Shown here: positions 15,743 through 24,840 of the stretch, one piece after another
Layout: every line of letters begins with the position of its first letter
Numbering within the stretch: position 1 is the first letter of the stretch
Source of the DNA: Actinomyces sp. AC-20-1
Lineage (GTDB): Bacteria; Actinomycetota; Actinomycetes; Actinomycetales; Actinomycetaceae
Assembly (NCBI RefSeq): GCF_023369555.1
Contig: NZ_JACJVC010000002.1
Span: 124,001 to 188,000, forward strand
Length of the DNA stretch: 64,000 nucleotides
Direction of reading: 5' to 3'
Program-made: the position numbers and the translations under genes
Notes under the pieces: generated by a model
Told to the model about the DNA's origin: nothing
The model's database searches: none
Seen by the model: only the letters and a program-made list of their open reading frames with translations

Positions 15743-16622
15743 GGAGCCACTCCTCTCTGACGGTGGGGTCGATGACAGTGGCCAGGACCGGGTCCGCGGC
15801 CATGAGCGCCAGGAGCCTGTTGTAGGCGGCGCGTTGCACCGGGTCCGGGTAGGCCGTGCGCAGCAGGGGCCCGTAGAGGGCCCACAGGCCCGGGGAGAGA
15901 CGCCCGCCCATGAGCGAGGCCATGAGGTCGCGCGAGGAGCGCCGGTGGCGTGCGACGAGCGCGTACATGTCCGCCACGAGGCTGCTCACGGTCTCGCGGG
16001 TGGGCTCAGAGGCGGGGTCCAGGCCCCTGAGCGAGTCGAAGCGCTCGTGGAGGTCGGCGACGACGGCGCGCTCCTCGGCGTTGTACTCCTCCATGTAGAG
16101 GGTGATCGCGGTGGTGGGGAACAGGCCGGAGACGGCGAGCAGCGTCATCATGTGCTGCTTGGAGCGCACGGAGCGCCTGGCCCCCGGCCGGGACAGCCGG
16201 CCCTCGATGTCGCTGTAGAAGTCCCTCACCACGCGCGGCAGGGGTGACAGGGCCTCGCCGGCGGCGACCTTGGCGATGAGGACGTCGACGCGCCGGCGCT
16301 GGTGCTCGAGCTCGGCGATGCGCTCGTCGATCTCGGTGCGGGTGGCGCGCAGGTCCGCCAGGGTCGTGGGCTGCTCGCCGCCGCCGGGCTGCGGTGAGGA
16401 GGGGGCGTCCTCGTCGAGCAGGGCGGCGACCCGCTTGAGCGGAACGCCGGAGCGCACGAGCCAGCGGATGCGCAGGAGGCGGGCCAGGTGCTCGGTGTCG
16501 TAGTCGCGTTGGGCGCCCCGGGTCGGAGGCACGGGCAGGAGCCCGAGGCGGTGGTAGTGGCGCACCGTCCGCGTCGTCGTCCCGGCCAGGTCGGCCATCT
16601 CCTTGACTCGCACGCTGCCCAT
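15735..16622 (-). CDS. MerR-family transcriptional regulator
   Basis: Probable autoregulated activator of the ABC exporter operon. The 295-residue protein has an N-terminal MerR winged helix (RVKEMADLAGTTTRTVRHYHRLGLLP), a coiled-coil helix (ATRTEIDERIAELEHQRRRVD, about 92-112) and a long C-terminal effector domain of unknown ligand, lacking the Cys pattern of metal sensors, so a drug-type sensor is likely. Its promoter has TTGACA and a 21-bp dyad. The ATG at 16622 is used here; the GTG at 16613 is an alternative if the transcript is leaderless. Confidence 0.88.
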   Translation of the reverse strand: MGSVRVKEMADLAGTTTRTVRHYHRLGLLPVPPTRGAQRDYDTEHLARLLRIRWLVRSGVPLKRVAALLDEDAPSSPQPGGGEQPTTLADLRATRTEIDERIAELEHQRRRVDVLIAKVAAGEALSPLPRVVRDFYSDIEGRLSRPGARRSVRSKQHMMTLLAVSGLFPTTAITLYMEEYNAEERAVVADLHERFDSLRGLDPASEPTRETVSSLVADMYALVARHRRSSRDLMASLMGGRLSPGLWALYGPLLRTAYPDPVQRAAYNRLLALMAADPVLATVIDPTVREEWLRG

Positions 16623-16627
16623 CCAAC

Positions 16628-16651
16628 ACAGCGACGCAACGTCGCTGTCAA
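16628..16651 (-). promoter_or_regulatory. MerR operator and -35 element
   Basis: ACAGCGACG, TTG, CGTCGCTGT (minus strand): a perfect 9+3+9 dyad at 16648-16628, overlapping a consensus -35 TTGACA at 16651-16646. A dyad filling the promoter spacer is the classic MerR arrangement. TTGGAT, 19 nt after TTGACA, is a possible -10. Confidence 0.7.
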
Positions 16652-16694
16652 GGGAGCGCGGTAGGGCGGGCCCGGGCAGGGTGGGCGCCTGGCC

Positions 16695-16700
16695 TATCCT
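16695..16700 (+). promoter_or_regulatory. -10 box of menC (leaderless type)
   Basis: TATCCT with 6 nt to the ATG at 16707; no ribosome-binding site in between. Confidence 0.6.
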
Positions 16701-16706
16701 GCGACC

Positions 16707-17789
16707 ATGACCCCCGCAGCCGCAGGCGAGATCGACCTCGCCGCCCTGAGCGAGCACGACCGCACCGGCCTGCTCGACGGCGTCGACCGGGCCGTCGTGT
16801 GGGACCTGCCCCTGCGCACCCGCTTCCGCGGCCTCACCCGGCGCGACGGCGTCCTCCTGCACGGGCCCGCCGGCTGGGGCGAGGTCGCCCCCTTCTGGGA
16901 CTACGACGCCGACGCCTCAGCCCCCTGGCTCGCCAGCGCCCTCGAGCAGGCCCTCACCGGCTACACCGGCCTGCCCTCCCACCGCGAGGACGTGGACGTC
17001 AACGTCACCGTCCCCGAGGTCGGCGAGGAGCGCGCCCACTCCCTCGTCGCCATCTCCGGCGCCACCACCGCCAAGGTCAAGGTCGCCGGATCCGACGATG
17101 CCCTCACCGCCGACCTCCTGCGCCTGGGCGCCGTGCGCGACGCCCTCGGCCCCGACGGCCGCGTGCGCATCGACGTCAACGGCGCCTGGGACCTCGAGAC
17201 CGCCCGCCGGGTCCTGCCCCTCATGGACGAGGCCGCGGGCGGGCTCGAGTACGCCGAGCAGCCCTGCGCCCGCGTCGAGGACCTCGCGGCCCTGCGCGAG
17301 AGCGTCCACGTGCCCCTGGCCGCCGACGAGTCCGTGCGCCTGTCCCACGACCCGCTCGCCGTGCGCCGCCTGGGTGCCGCCGACGTCGTCGTCCTCAAGG
17401 CCGCCCCGCTGGGCGGCGTGCGCCGCGCCCTCGCGCTCGCCGAGCGCCTGGCCCTGCCCGCCGTCGTCTCCTCCGCGCTGGACACGAGCGTCGGCGTCGG
17501 CGCCGGCAGCGCGCTCGCGGCCGCCCTGCCTGACCTCACCCGCGCCTGCGGCCTGGGCACCGTCTCCCTGCTCGGCGCCGACGTCGCCGTCCCCAGCGCC
17601 GTGCCCCTGGCCGGCCGGCTGCCCGTGAGGACCCCGCACGTGTCCGAGACGATGCTCGCCGCCGCGCGCGCCGACGCCGGGCTCACCGAGCGCTGGCGGA
17701 CGCGCCTGGGCCACATGGTCGGGGCCCTGCGGGCCCGGCGCGAGCGGGAGGCCGCCGGGGCCGGCCTCGTCGGAGAGGTCCCCCTGTGA
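16707..17789 (+). CDS. menC: o-succinylbenzoate synthase
   Basis: Dehydrates SHCHC to o-succinylbenzoate in menaquinone synthesis. The 360-residue enolase-superfamily protein has the catalytic KVKVAG lysine pair region (about 112-117), metal ligands in RIDVNGAWD, EYAEQPC and ADESV, and the second catalytic Lys in VVLKAAPLGG. Its start is set by TATCCT 6 nt upstream. The stop overlaps the GTG of menD (GTGA), so the two consecutive pathway genes are translationally coupled. It diverges from merR with an 84-bp gap. Confidence 0.93.
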   Translation: MTPAAAGEIDLAALSEHDRTGLLDGVDRAVVWDLPLRTRFRGLTRRDGVLLHGPAGWGEVAPFWDYDADASAPWLASALEQALTGYTGLPSHREDVDVNVTVPEVGEERAHSLVAISGATTAKVKVAGSDDALTADLLRLGAVRDALGPDGRVRIDVNGAWDLETARRVLPLMDEAAGGLEYAEQPCARVEDLAALRESVHVPLAADESVRLSHDPLAVRRLGAADVVVLKAAPLGGVRRALALAERLALPAVVSSALDTSVGVGAGSALAAALPDLTRACGLGTVSLLGADVAVPSAVPLAGRLPVRTPHVSETMLAAARADAGLTERWRTRLGHMVGALRARREREAAGAGLVGEVPL

Positions 17790-19585
17790 CCCCCGAGGGC
17801 GCCCGGGGCACTGCCGGGCAGGCCGGCACGAGTGCCGGGCCGGCCCCCCGCGACGCGCAGAGCCCCTCCGTCCTCGCCGCCCGTGCGGTCCTGGGGGCCC
17901 TCGTGCGCGCGGGCGTGCGCGACGTCGTGCTGTCTCCCGGCTCGCGCTCAGCCCCCTTCGTCCCCGTCCTGGCCGCCGCCCCGGGGCTGATGCGCGTGCG
18001 CGTCGTCCTGGACGAGCGCAGCGCCGGCTTCGTCGCCCTGGGGATGTCCCGCGCCGCCCTCCTGGAGGGCCGCCGCGCGCCGGCCGCCGTCGTCACCACC
18101 TCGGGCACGGCCGTGGCCAACCTGCACCCCGCGGTCCTCGAGGCCGACGCCGCCGGGGTGCCCCTGCTCGTCGTCTCCGCCGACCGCCCGCACGAGCTCG
18201 TCGGCACGGGCGCCTCCCAGACCACGGAGCAGACGCGCCTGCTCGAGCCGGCGACGCGCCTGGTCGTGGACCTGCCCGCCGACCTCACTGCCGACCTGGG
18301 TCGGGAGCGGGGGACGACGGTGATCGAGGGCCAGGTGCGGCGCGCCGTTGAGGCCGCCCGCGGTGGGCTGAGCCACGACCCCGGCCCGGTCCAGCTCAAC
18401 GTCCGCTTCCGTCCCCCGCTCGTGCCCGTGCCCGGCGCGGTCCTGGGGATCGAGCCCGCCCGCGACCTGCCGGCGGCTGCCCGCGACCTGCCTCAGGCCG
18501 GTGGACGGGCCACCCGTGAGCCCGCCGCCCACCAGCCGGCGGCGCTGCCCGAACAGACCCCCGCGGTCCAGGGCCCGGCCGAGCGCGGCCTCGTCGTGGC
18601 CGGGGACAGCCCGGACGGCACCGGCGCCCTCGCCCGGGACCTCGCCGAGCACCTGGGCTGGCCCCTGCTGGCCGAGCCCACCTCGGGCGCCCGGGGCGGA
18701 CGCCTCGCCCTCACCCGCTACGCCGAGCTCCTCGCCACCCCCGCGGGCCGGGGGCTCGCCGCCCTGGCCGAGCACGTCCTCGTCCTCGGCCACCCCTCCC
18801 TCACCCGCCCCGTCAGCGCCCTGCTCGCGCGCACCGACGTCCCCGTGGACGTCCTGGCCCCCACCCCGCGCTGGACCGACGTCGCCGGTGCCGCCGCCCG
18901 GGTCACCCCGCTGCCCGACGGCCTGACCGGCGCCGGTGGGGCGGCGCGCCTGTCCCACGCCCTGGGCCTGCGTCCGGCCCCCACCGGGTGGGCCGGGCAG
19001 TGGGCCGACGCCGTCGCCGCCCTCCCGGCCGCCCTGGAGCCGGGCCTCCTCACCAGCGCCTCGGCCGCCGTCGCCGTGTGGGAGGCCGGGCTGCGCCCCG
19101 GGGCCCCGCGGCTCGTCGTCGGCTCCTCCATGGCCGTGCGCCACCTCGACCGCCTCGCCCGGCCCGCCGAGGGGCCCGCCCCGCGAGCGGTGGCCAACCG
19201 CGGCCTGGCGGGCATCGACGGCACACTGGGCACGGCCCTGGGGCTCCACCTGGCCACGGGGGAGCCGGTGCGGGCCGTCGTCGGGGACCTCACCTTCCTC
19301 CACGACGCCATGAGCCTGGGCCGGGGGACGCGGGAGACCGAGCCCGACCTCCAGGTCGTCGTCCTCGACGACCGGGGAGGGGCGATCTTCTCCACCCTGG
19401 AGTACCCCGGCGCGCTGGAGCCGGAGGTGGTGGAGCGCTTCCTCACCACGCCGCAGGCCGCGGACGTCGCCGCCCTCGCGGCGGCGCTCGGCGCCCGGGT
19501 GCACCGGCCGGGCGCCCTCGAGGCCCTCGAGGAGGTCCTGGCGCGCCCGGTCAGGGGCCTGAGCGTCGTCCACCTGGCGCTGTGA
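17786..19585 (+). CDS. menD: SEPHCHC synthase (MenD)
   Basis: Thiamine-diphosphate enzyme joining isochorismate and 2-oxoglutarate to give SEPHCHC, the first committed step of menaquinone synthesis. The 599-residue protein has the N-terminal pyrimidine-binding domain (VVLSPGSRSAPFVPVL, then VVTTSGTAVANLHPAVLEA), ADRPHELVGTGASQT, and a C-terminal ThDP/Mg motif starting VVGDLTFLHDAMSLG and ending VVVLDDRGGAIFSTLE. The linker around residues 220-260 is Ala/Pro-rich. GTG start overlaps menC. Its substrate comes from MenF, encoded 1.7 kb away on the other strand. Confidence 0.95.
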   Translation: MTPEGARGTAGQAGTSAGPAPRDAQSPSVLAARAVLGALVRAGVRDVVLSPGSRSAPFVPVLAAAPGLMRVRVVLDERSAGFVALGMSRAALLEGRRAPAAVVTTSGTAVANLHPAVLEADAAGVPLLVVSADRPHELVGTGASQTTEQTRLLEPATRLVVDLPADLTADLGRERGTTVIEGQVRRAVEAARGGLSHDPGPVQLNVRFRPPLVPVPGAVLGIEPARDLPAAARDLPQAGGRATREPAAHQPAALPEQTPAVQGPAERGLVVAGDSPDGTGALARDLAEHLGWPLLAEPTSGARGGRLALTRYAELLATPAGRGLAALAEHVLVLGHPSLTRPVSALLARTDVPVDVLAPTPRWTDVAGAAARVTPLPDGLTGAGGAARLSHALGLRPAPTGWAGQWADAVAALPAALEPGLLTSASAAVAVWEAGLRPGAPRLVVGSSMAVRHLDRLARPAEGPAPRAVANRGLAGIDGTLGTALGLHLATGEPVRAVVGDLTFLHDAMSLGRGTRETEPDLQVVVLDDRGGAIFSTLEYPGALEPEVVERFLTTPQAADVAALAAALGARVHRPGALEALEEVLARPVRGLSVVHLAL

Positions 19586-19703
19586 GCCGGGGCGACCCCA
19601 CCCGCTCTCAGGAAGGTCCCAGGCCGAGGTCGGTGAGAGTCCAGATGCCAGGAGTTTCCTTCAGGCGTTTGCCAAGCGGGGCCACGGGCCCGAGGAGGAC
19701 GAG

Positions 19704-21275
19704 ATGAGCATGAACGACGAGTGGAGCACCGGACGGGACGCGACCGGGGTCGGTGGCGCCGGCAGCCCGGGGCCGGTCGGTAGCGCCGACGCCGCAACCG
19801 GGAGCGAGGCCGCCGCCGGAGCCAGTGCCACGCCCGGGGCCGGCAGCCCCGGGACGGTGCCGAGCCCCTACGCCGCGAAGGCCGCTTCCAGCGCCTGGCC
19901 GGCCCAGGCGCCGACGGGCTCCTACACCTCGGTGCCGCAGGCCCCCGCCGGGTACTCCTTCGAGCGGGCGCCGGGCTCGTCCTCCGCCGCCTCCGCCCCG
20001 GACCCCTTCGCCGCCCGCCCGGCCTGGGCCGCCCCGCAGCCCGGCGCCCCGAGCGGAGCGGCTGGACCGGCCGCCCCGGACGCCGCTGGGGCCCGTGCCT
20101 CCCGCGCCCGTCGGCGCCGGGGACCGGGCTGGGGCGGCGTCGTCGCCACCAGCCTCGTGACCGCGATGCTCGCCTGCGGCGGCACTGTGGCCACCTTGCA
20201 CTACCTCGACGGCGAGCCCGCACCCACGGCCTCCGTGAGCGCCGCCGCCCAGCACACCGGTGGGACCACACAGCTCGTCGCCCAGACCGGCACCTCACCC
20301 GACTGGGAGGCTGTCACCCAGGCCGTCGCCAACTCCGTCGTCTCCATCACGGTCTCCACGTCCTCGGGGACCTCCGTCGGCTCCGGGGTCGTCTACGACT
20401 CCGCCGGGCACATCCTCACCAACCACCACGTCGTCGCCGGCGCCACCCGGATCCAGGCGACCCTCGCCGACGGGCGCATCTACGAGGCCGAGCTCACCGG
20501 CACGGACGCCGCCACGGACCTGGCCGTCATCCAGCTCGTCAACGGCCCCAGCGACCTCACGGTCGCCCGCTTCGGCGACTCCGACGCCGTCGTCACCGGC
20601 CAGGACGTCATGGCCATCGGCAACCCCCTGGGCCTGTCCTCCACCGCGACGACGGGTATCGTCTCCGCCCTCAACCGGCCGGTCGTCACCACCCAGGAGC
20701 AGGACGAGGGCTCCTCGCCGGCCCCGGGCGGTGGCTTCGAGCCGGGCACGCCCTCGCGCACCGCCGCCTCCCAGGTGGTCACCAACGCCATCCAGATCGA
20801 CGCGGCCATCAACCCCGGCAACTCCGGCGGGCCCCTGTTCGACGCGAGCGGCACCGTCATCGGCATCACGAGCTCGATCGCCTCGACAGGCTCAAGCGAC
20901 TCCGGGTCCATCGGCATCGGCTTCGCCATCCCCTCGAACCTCGCGGCCAAGGTCGCGGACCAGCTCATCGAGTCAGGCACGGCCACTCACGCCTACCTGG
21001 GCGTGTCCATCACCAACGGCGGCGCCGAGGCTGAGGACGCGACCTACGCGGGTGCGCTCGTCGGCTCGGTCGAGGCCGGCTCGCCGGCGGACGAGGCCGG
21101 CCTCGAGGAGGGCGACGTCATCACGGCGATCAACGGCAAGGCGACGAGCCAGTCGGCGGCGCTGACGGGCTTCGTGCGCCAGTACTCGGCCGGCGACGTC
21201 GTCACGCTCACGGTGGTGCGCGACGGCCGGACCCTGGAGCTCACCGCCACGCTCGCCGAGCGCAAGGACTCCTGA
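19704..21275 (+). CDS. HtrA/DegP-type membrane-anchored serine protease with PDZ domain
   Basis: Quality-control protease acting outside the membrane. The 523-residue protein has a 140-residue Pro/Ala/Gly-rich cytoplasmic N-terminus, one membrane segment (about 144-166), a trypsin-like domain with catalytic His242 (LTNHHVV), Asp272 (DAATDLAV) and Ser374 (NPGNSGGP), and a C-terminal PDZ domain (YLGVSI ... EEGDVITAINGK). This is the PepD/HtrA layout of actinobacteria. GAGGAGG precedes the ATG. The 118-bp upstream gap holds no obvious promoter hexamers. No link to the surrounding men genes is evident. Confidence 0.93.
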   Translation: MSMNDEWSTGRDATGVGGAGSPGPVGSADAATGSEAAAGASATPGAGSPGTVPSPYAAKAASSAWPAQAPTGSYTSVPQAPAGYSFERAPGSSSAASAPDPFAARPAWAAPQPGAPSGAAGPAAPDAAGARASRARRRRGPGWGGVVATSLVTAMLACGGTVATLHYLDGEPAPTASVSAAAQHTGGTTQLVAQTGTSPDWEAVTQAVANSVVSITVSTSSGTSVGSGVVYDSAGHILTNHHVVAGATRIQATLADGRIYEAELTGTDAATDLAVIQLVNGPSDLTVARFGDSDAVVTGQDVMAIGNPLGLSSTATTGIVSALNRPVVTTQEQDEGSSPAPGGGFEPGTPSRTAASQVVTNAIQIDAAINPGNSGGPLFDASGTVIGITSSIASTGSSDSGSIGIGFAIPSNLAAKVADQLIESGTATHAYLGVSITNGGAEAEDATYAGALVGSVEAGSPADEAGLEEGDVITAINGKATSQSAALTGFVRQYSAGDVVTLTVVRDGRTLELTATLAERKDS

Positions 21276-21280
21276 GCCGG

Positions 21281-21310
21281 GCCCGGCCGGGTCCGGCTGC
21301 CCGGCCGGGC
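21281..21310. terminator. bidirectional terminator between htrA-like gene and menF
   Basis: Perfect 11-bp stem GCCCGGCCGGG / CCCGGCCGGGC with an 8-nt loop, in a convergent gap of 35 bp. Confidence 0.75.
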
Positions 21311-22672
21311 TCAGCCGGCGCCGAGGGCGGACAGGACCGGGCGCATCTTGGCGCGGGTCTCGGCGAGCTCGTCCTCGGGGTCGGAGTCCGGCATGATGCC
21401 GCCCCCGCCGAAGACGCGCGCCGGCGCGCCGGGACCGGCCCCCTGGCCGCTGAGCTCGGCCGAGCGCAGCGCGATGCACCACTCGCCCTCGCCGTGCCAG
21501 TCCACCCAGCCGACGGGCCCCGCGTAGCGGCCCCGGTCCATGCCCTCGAGCTCGTCGATGAGCGCCACCGCGGCCGGGGTGGGGGTGCCGCCCACGGCCG
21601 CCGTCGGGTGCAGCGCCCCCACGAGGGACAGGGCCCCCGTGTCCCCGGCCACGACGCCGCGGACGTCGCTGGCGAGGTGGAGCACGTTGGGCAGGGTGAG
21701 GACGAAGCGCTCCGGGGCCTCGACCACCGAGCACAGCGGCTCCAGCGCCTCGATGGCCGAGGCGCGCGCCAGCGCGTGCTCGCGGTTGTTCTTGCCGTCC
21801 GCCTCGAGCCAGGCCGCCAGGCGCTGAGCCTCGGCCTCCCGCTCGGCCCCGGTGCCGGGCCGACGGCGGGCCGTGCCCGCCAGGACCCGGCTCTCCAGAC
21901 GCCGCTGGCGGATGCGCACCAGCAGCTCGGGGCTCGCTCCCACCATCCCGTCGACGCTGAAGGTCCAGCAGGAGGGGTAGCCGTGGGCCAGGCGGGCCAG
22001 GAGGTCGCCGGTGGGCAGGTGCTGCGCCGGGGTGACGAGCACGTCGCGGGCGATGACCACCTTGTCCGCCTCGCCGGCACGCATGCGCTCCTGCACGGCA
22101 CGCAGCCCAGCGAGGTAGTCGTCGTCGGAGCGTGAGCCGACGGCGACGGTGGCGGGCTCGACGGCGGGCGGCCGGGCAGGCGGCTGAGTGCGGGAAGCGT
22201 CCCCCCGGGCCAGGAGCCCGGCGACGACCTCCTCGGCCGCGGCCGGCTCCTGCCCGCTCGGCGCCGCCGTCGTCACCCAGGCGCCCTCGTCGTCGAGGCC
22301 GATGAGCACGCGCGGCACGAGCAGCACCGAGCGCTGGGCCGAGCGCGCCGAGAAGGTGATTGCGCCCAGGGCGACGGGCCCGGTGCCCGGGCGCACCAGC
22401 GGGTCGCGCCACCAGGAGGCGTAGACGACCTCGCGCCAGGCGGCGCGCAGCTCCTCCACGCGGTCCTCGCCGCGCGCCTCGATCTCGAGCAGGCGCCCCC
22501 AGCCGACGAGCCCGCGGCCGTGACGCACCCAGGAGACGGCGTCGCCCCGCCCGGCGAGCAGGCCCACGAGCCCGCCCGGCGCGTCGAGGCCGAGGGCGCT
22601 GACCTGGTCGGCCTCGAGCCGCTCGGTGCGGAAGAACAGGCGGGCGGGGGGCACCCGGGTGCGGTCCTCCAC
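21311..22672 (-). CDS. menF: isochorismate synthase
   Basis: Converts chorismate to isochorismate, the entry to menaquinone synthesis. The 453-residue chorismate-binding protein has the general-base Lys in ADKVVIARDV, FSVDGMVGASPELLVR, LAGTARRRPG, and the Mg/chorismate motif FGGGGIMPDSDPEDE with ETRAKM at the end. GTG at 22672 starts 3 nt after the menG stop, so menG and menF form an operon on the minus strand. Salicylate or anthranilate synthases are related, but the genomic context supports MenF. Confidence 0.9.
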   Translation of the reverse strand: MEDRTRVPPARLFFRTERLEADQVSALGLDAPGGLVGLLAGRGDAVSWVRHGRGLVGWGRLLEIEARGEDRVEELRAAWREVVYASWWRDPLVRPGTGPVALGAITFSARSAQRSVLLVPRVLIGLDDEGAWVTTAAPSGQEPAAAEEVVAGLLARGDASRTQPPARPPAVEPATVAVGSRSDDDYLAGLRAVQERMRAGEADKVVIARDVLVTPAQHLPTGDLLARLAHGYPSCWTFSVDGMVGASPELLVRIRQRRLESRVLAGTARRRPGTGAEREAEAQRLAAWLEADGKNNREHALARASAIEALEPLCSVVEAPERFVLTLPNVLHLASDVRGVVAGDTGALSLVGALHPTAAVGGTPTPAAVALIDELEGMDRGRYAGPVGWVDWHGEGEWCIALRSAELSGQGAGPGAPARVFGGGGIMPDSDPEDELAETRAKMRPVLSALGAG

Positions 22673-22675
22673 GGC

Positions 22676-23374
22676 TCAGGCGGCGGGCCGGGTGGCCCGG
22701 TGGACCGCGACGATGCCGCCGGAGAGGTTCTTGTAGGCGACCTCGCGCCAGCCGGCCTCCTGCATGAGGGCGGCCAGGGCCCGCTGGTCCGGCCAGGCGA
22801 GGATCGACTCACCCAGGTAGGAGTAGGCGTCGGTGTTGGAGGACAGCAGGCGTCCCGCGGCCGGCAGGACGCTGCCCAGGTAGAAGCGGTATGCCTCGCG
22901 CAGGGGCCGGTGGACGGGGGTGGAGAACTCCGCGATGACGACGCGGCCGCCGGGGCGGGTCACCCGCCTCATCTCGGACAGGGCCGCGAGCGTGTCCTGG
23001 ACGTTGCGCAGCCCGTAGGAGATGGTGACGATGTCGAAGGAGGCGTCCGCGAAGGGCAGCGCCATGGCGTCCCCGGCGACGAACTCGATCTCGGGGTGGC
23101 GGGCCTTGCCCTCGGCGACCATCCCGGTGGAGAAGTCGCAGGCGATGACGTCGGCGCCGTCGTCAGCGTACTCGACGCTGGAGGTGCCGGTGCCGGCGGC
23201 GAGGTCGAGGACGCGCGTGCCGGGGCGGGCTGCCACGGCCGCGCGGGTCGCGCGGCGCCACATGCGCACCTGCCACAGGCTCATGACGTCGTTGGTGAGG
23301 TCGTAGCGGCGCGCGACGGCGTCGAACATGCCCGCGACCTCGCGGGGGTCCTTGGCGAGGGTGGCTCGGCTCAT
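22676..23374 (-). CDS. menG: demethylmenaquinone methyltransferase
   Basis: Last step of menaquinone synthesis: SAM-dependent C-methylation of demethylmenaquinone. The 232-residue UbiE/MenG protein has motif [17 protein letters not shown]-type acidic loop (IACDFSTGM), ISYGLRNV, and [11 protein letters not shown] near the C-terminus. The ATG at 23374 is preceded by CATGAT 6 nt upstream, the same spacing as other leaderless starts here. It is divergent from the nuo operon, whose complex I uses the product. Confidence 0.94.
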   Translation of the reverse strand: MSRATLAKDPREVAGMFDAVARRYDLTNDVMSLWQVRMWRRATRAAVAARPGTRVLDLAAGTGTSSVEYADDGADVIACDFSTGMVAEGKARHPEIEFVAGDAMALPFADASFDIVTISYGLRNVQDTLAALSEMRRVTRPGGRVVIAEFSTPVHRPLREAYRFYLGSVLPAAGRLLSSNTDAYSYLGESILAWPDQRALAALMQEAGWREVAYKNLSGGIVAVHRATRPAA

Positions 23375-23380
23375 GGGCCC

Positions 23381-23386
23381 ATCATG
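23381..23386 (-). promoter_or_regulatory. -10 box of menG (leaderless type)
   Basis: CATGAT on the minus strand, 6 nt before the menG ATG. It departs from TANNNT at the first base, so support is weaker than for the others. Confidence 0.35.
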
Positions 23387-23623
23387 GCAGCCCCCGGGCC
23401 GGCGTCCCGCGCTCCTGGTGCGCCACGTCTCGGCACGGTGGCGGGCTCCGGGGTGCTGGGACCCAGGTCCCAGGAGGGAGGGACGGAAATTCGTGAGGGG
23501 TCCAGGCTCTAAATCGCGGTGGCGCGCCTGCCCCGCAGAGAGTGGCCTGTTCGGCGCCTCGGCGCGGTACCAACAGAAAGTCGCCCAGATGAAGCCCCGG
23601 TCCGAGCACCTACCCCGCCTGGG

Positions 23624-23629
23624 TACATT
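23624..23629 (+). promoter_or_regulatory. candidate -10 box of the nuo operon
   Basis: TACATT, about 79 nt upstream of the leader-peptide start. No good -35 hexamer 16-19 nt upstream. Confidence 0.4.
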
Positions 23630-23707
23630 CCGTGGCGGCCCCCTCTGCCCGGGGCCGCGTCGAGGACCCCGCGACGACGAAGGACCCCCGAGGAGGTGCG
23701 CAGGCCC

Positions 23708-23809
23708 ATGACCCCCAGCAGGAGCACGCGCCCGCCGCACCGTCCGCGGACCGCCGTCCCCGCCCCCCTCGACCACCCGAGCCTGACAAGGACGGTGCCG
23801 GAAGCATGA
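23708..23809 (+). CDS. possible nuo leader peptide, 33 codons
   Basis: A short frame starting at ATG 23708 with GAGGAGGTGC just upstream, ending TGA at 23807-23809 so that its stop overlaps the nuoA ATG (ATGA). The peptide is basic and Pro/Arg-rich ([14 protein letters not shown]...). nuoA itself has only a poor ribosome-binding site, so ribosomes that translate this frame could re-start on nuoA. It may be a translational-coupling device rather than a functional protein. It could also be chance in this composition. Confidence 0.45.
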   Translation: MTPSRSTRPPHRPRTAVPAPLDHPSLTRTVPEA

Positions 23810-24165
23810 ACCCCTACGTCTCCCTCCTCATCATGGCGGCGGTCGCCCTTGTCGTCGCCGTCGGCGGCCTCGCGCTCAGCGCCATCGTGAGCCCCAACAG
23901 GCGCAACCGGGTCAAGACCGCCAACTACGAGTGCGGCATCGACCCCACCCCCGCCAACACCGAGCACGGGCGCTTCCCCGTCGGCTTCTACCTCGTCGGC
24001 ATGACCTTCATCATCTTCGACGTCGAGGTCGTCTTCCTCTACCCCTGGGCGACCGCCTTCGCCGAGCTGCGCGTCTTCGGCATGCTCGCCGCCCTCCTCT
24101 TCATCGCCCTCATCACGGTGCCCTACGTCCTCGAGTGGCGCCGCGGCGGCCTCGACTGGGACTGA
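23806..24165 (+). CDS. nuoA: NADH-quinone oxidoreductase subunit A
   Basis: Small membrane subunit of complex I near the quinone site. The 119-residue protein has three membrane helices, the conserved loop YECGIDPTP (about 43-51) and [15 protein letters not shown] in helix 2. Usual length. First gene of the nuoA-N operon; its ATG overlaps the stop of a possible leader peptide and has no strong ribosome-binding site of its own. Confidence 0.95.
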   Translation: MNPYVSLLIMAAVALVVAVGGLALSAIVSPNRRNRVKTANYECGIDPTPANTEHGRFPVGFYLVGMTFIIFDVEVVFLYPWATAFAELRVFGMLAALLFIALITVPYVLEWRRGGLDWD

Positions 24166-24210
24166 CCCTCCCGCCCGACGACGCACCCACGAAGAACAGC
24201 GAGCCACAGC

Positions 24211-24840
24211 ATGGACAAGACAGAGTTCAAGGCCTACCGCGCCAAGATGCTCGACATCCCCTCCAAGCGCGGGGACCTGCGCGCCGAGGCCGCCGAGTCG
24301 GTCGAGAGCCCCGGCTTCCTCCTCACCAGCGTCGAGAGGCTCGCGGGCCTGGCCCAGGCGCGCTCCCTGTGGCCCGTCACCATGGGCCTGGCCTGCTGCG
24401 CCATCGAGATGATGGGCACCGCCGGCCCCCGCTTCGACCTGTCCCGCTTCGGCTGGGAGGTCTTCCGCGCCTCGCCGCGCCACGCCGACGTCATGCTCGT
24501 CTCCGGCCGCGTCTCCCACAAGATGGCGCCGATCATCCGCAACGTCTACGACTCCATGCCCGAGCCCAAGTGGGTCATCTCCATGGGCGCCTGCGCCTCC
24601 AGCGGCGGCATCTTCAACAACTACGCCGTCGTCCAGGGCTGCGACCACATCGTCCCCGTGGACATCTACCTGCCCGGCTGCCCGCCGCGCCCCGAGATGC
24701 TCATCAACGCCATGCTCGAGCTCACCCGCCAGATCGAGAAGAAGCCCCTGTTCCGCCACCGCGAGGAGATCGTCCGCGCCGTCGAGGCCGCCGCCCTCGC
24801 CGCCACCCCGCTGTCCGAGATGAAGGGGGAGCTCGCGTGA
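24211..24840 (+). CDS. nuoB: NADH-quinone oxidoreductase subunit B
   Basis: Carries the terminal [4Fe-4S] cluster N2 that reduces menaquinone. The 209-residue protein has the tandem cysteines in GLACCAIEM (about 69-77), MGACASSGG and PGCPPRP. The C-terminal tail of about 40 residues is longer than in E. coli, as in other actinobacteria. Spacing to nuoA is 45 nt; its stop overlaps the GTG of nuoC. Confidence 0.96.
   Translation: MDKTEFKAYRAKMLDIPSKRGDLRAEAAESVESPGFLLTSVERLAGLAQARSLWPVTMGLACCAIEMMGTAGPRFDLSRFGWEVFRASPRHADVMLVSGRVSHKMAPIIRNVYDSMPEPKWVISMGACASSGGIFNNYAVVQGCDHIVPVDIYLPGCPPRPEMLINAMLELTRQIEKKPLFRHREEIVRAVEAAALAATPLSEMKGELA

Larger units (their letters stand above)
23375..23707. 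other. intergenic region between menG and the nuo operon
   Basis: About 330 bp without a convincing gene. It contains the menG -10 box, a 7-bp hairpin CTGGGAC/GTCCCAG near 23457-23474, an AT-richer patch near 23490-23515, and TACATT at 23624-23629, the best candidate -10 for the nuo operon. Confidence 0.6.

Noticed and set aside
19586-19703. Regulatory element upstream of the htrA-like gene (CAGGAA ... TTTCCT)
   Set aside because: Only short, imperfect matching arms and no recognisable sigma-factor hexamers at a sensible spacing.
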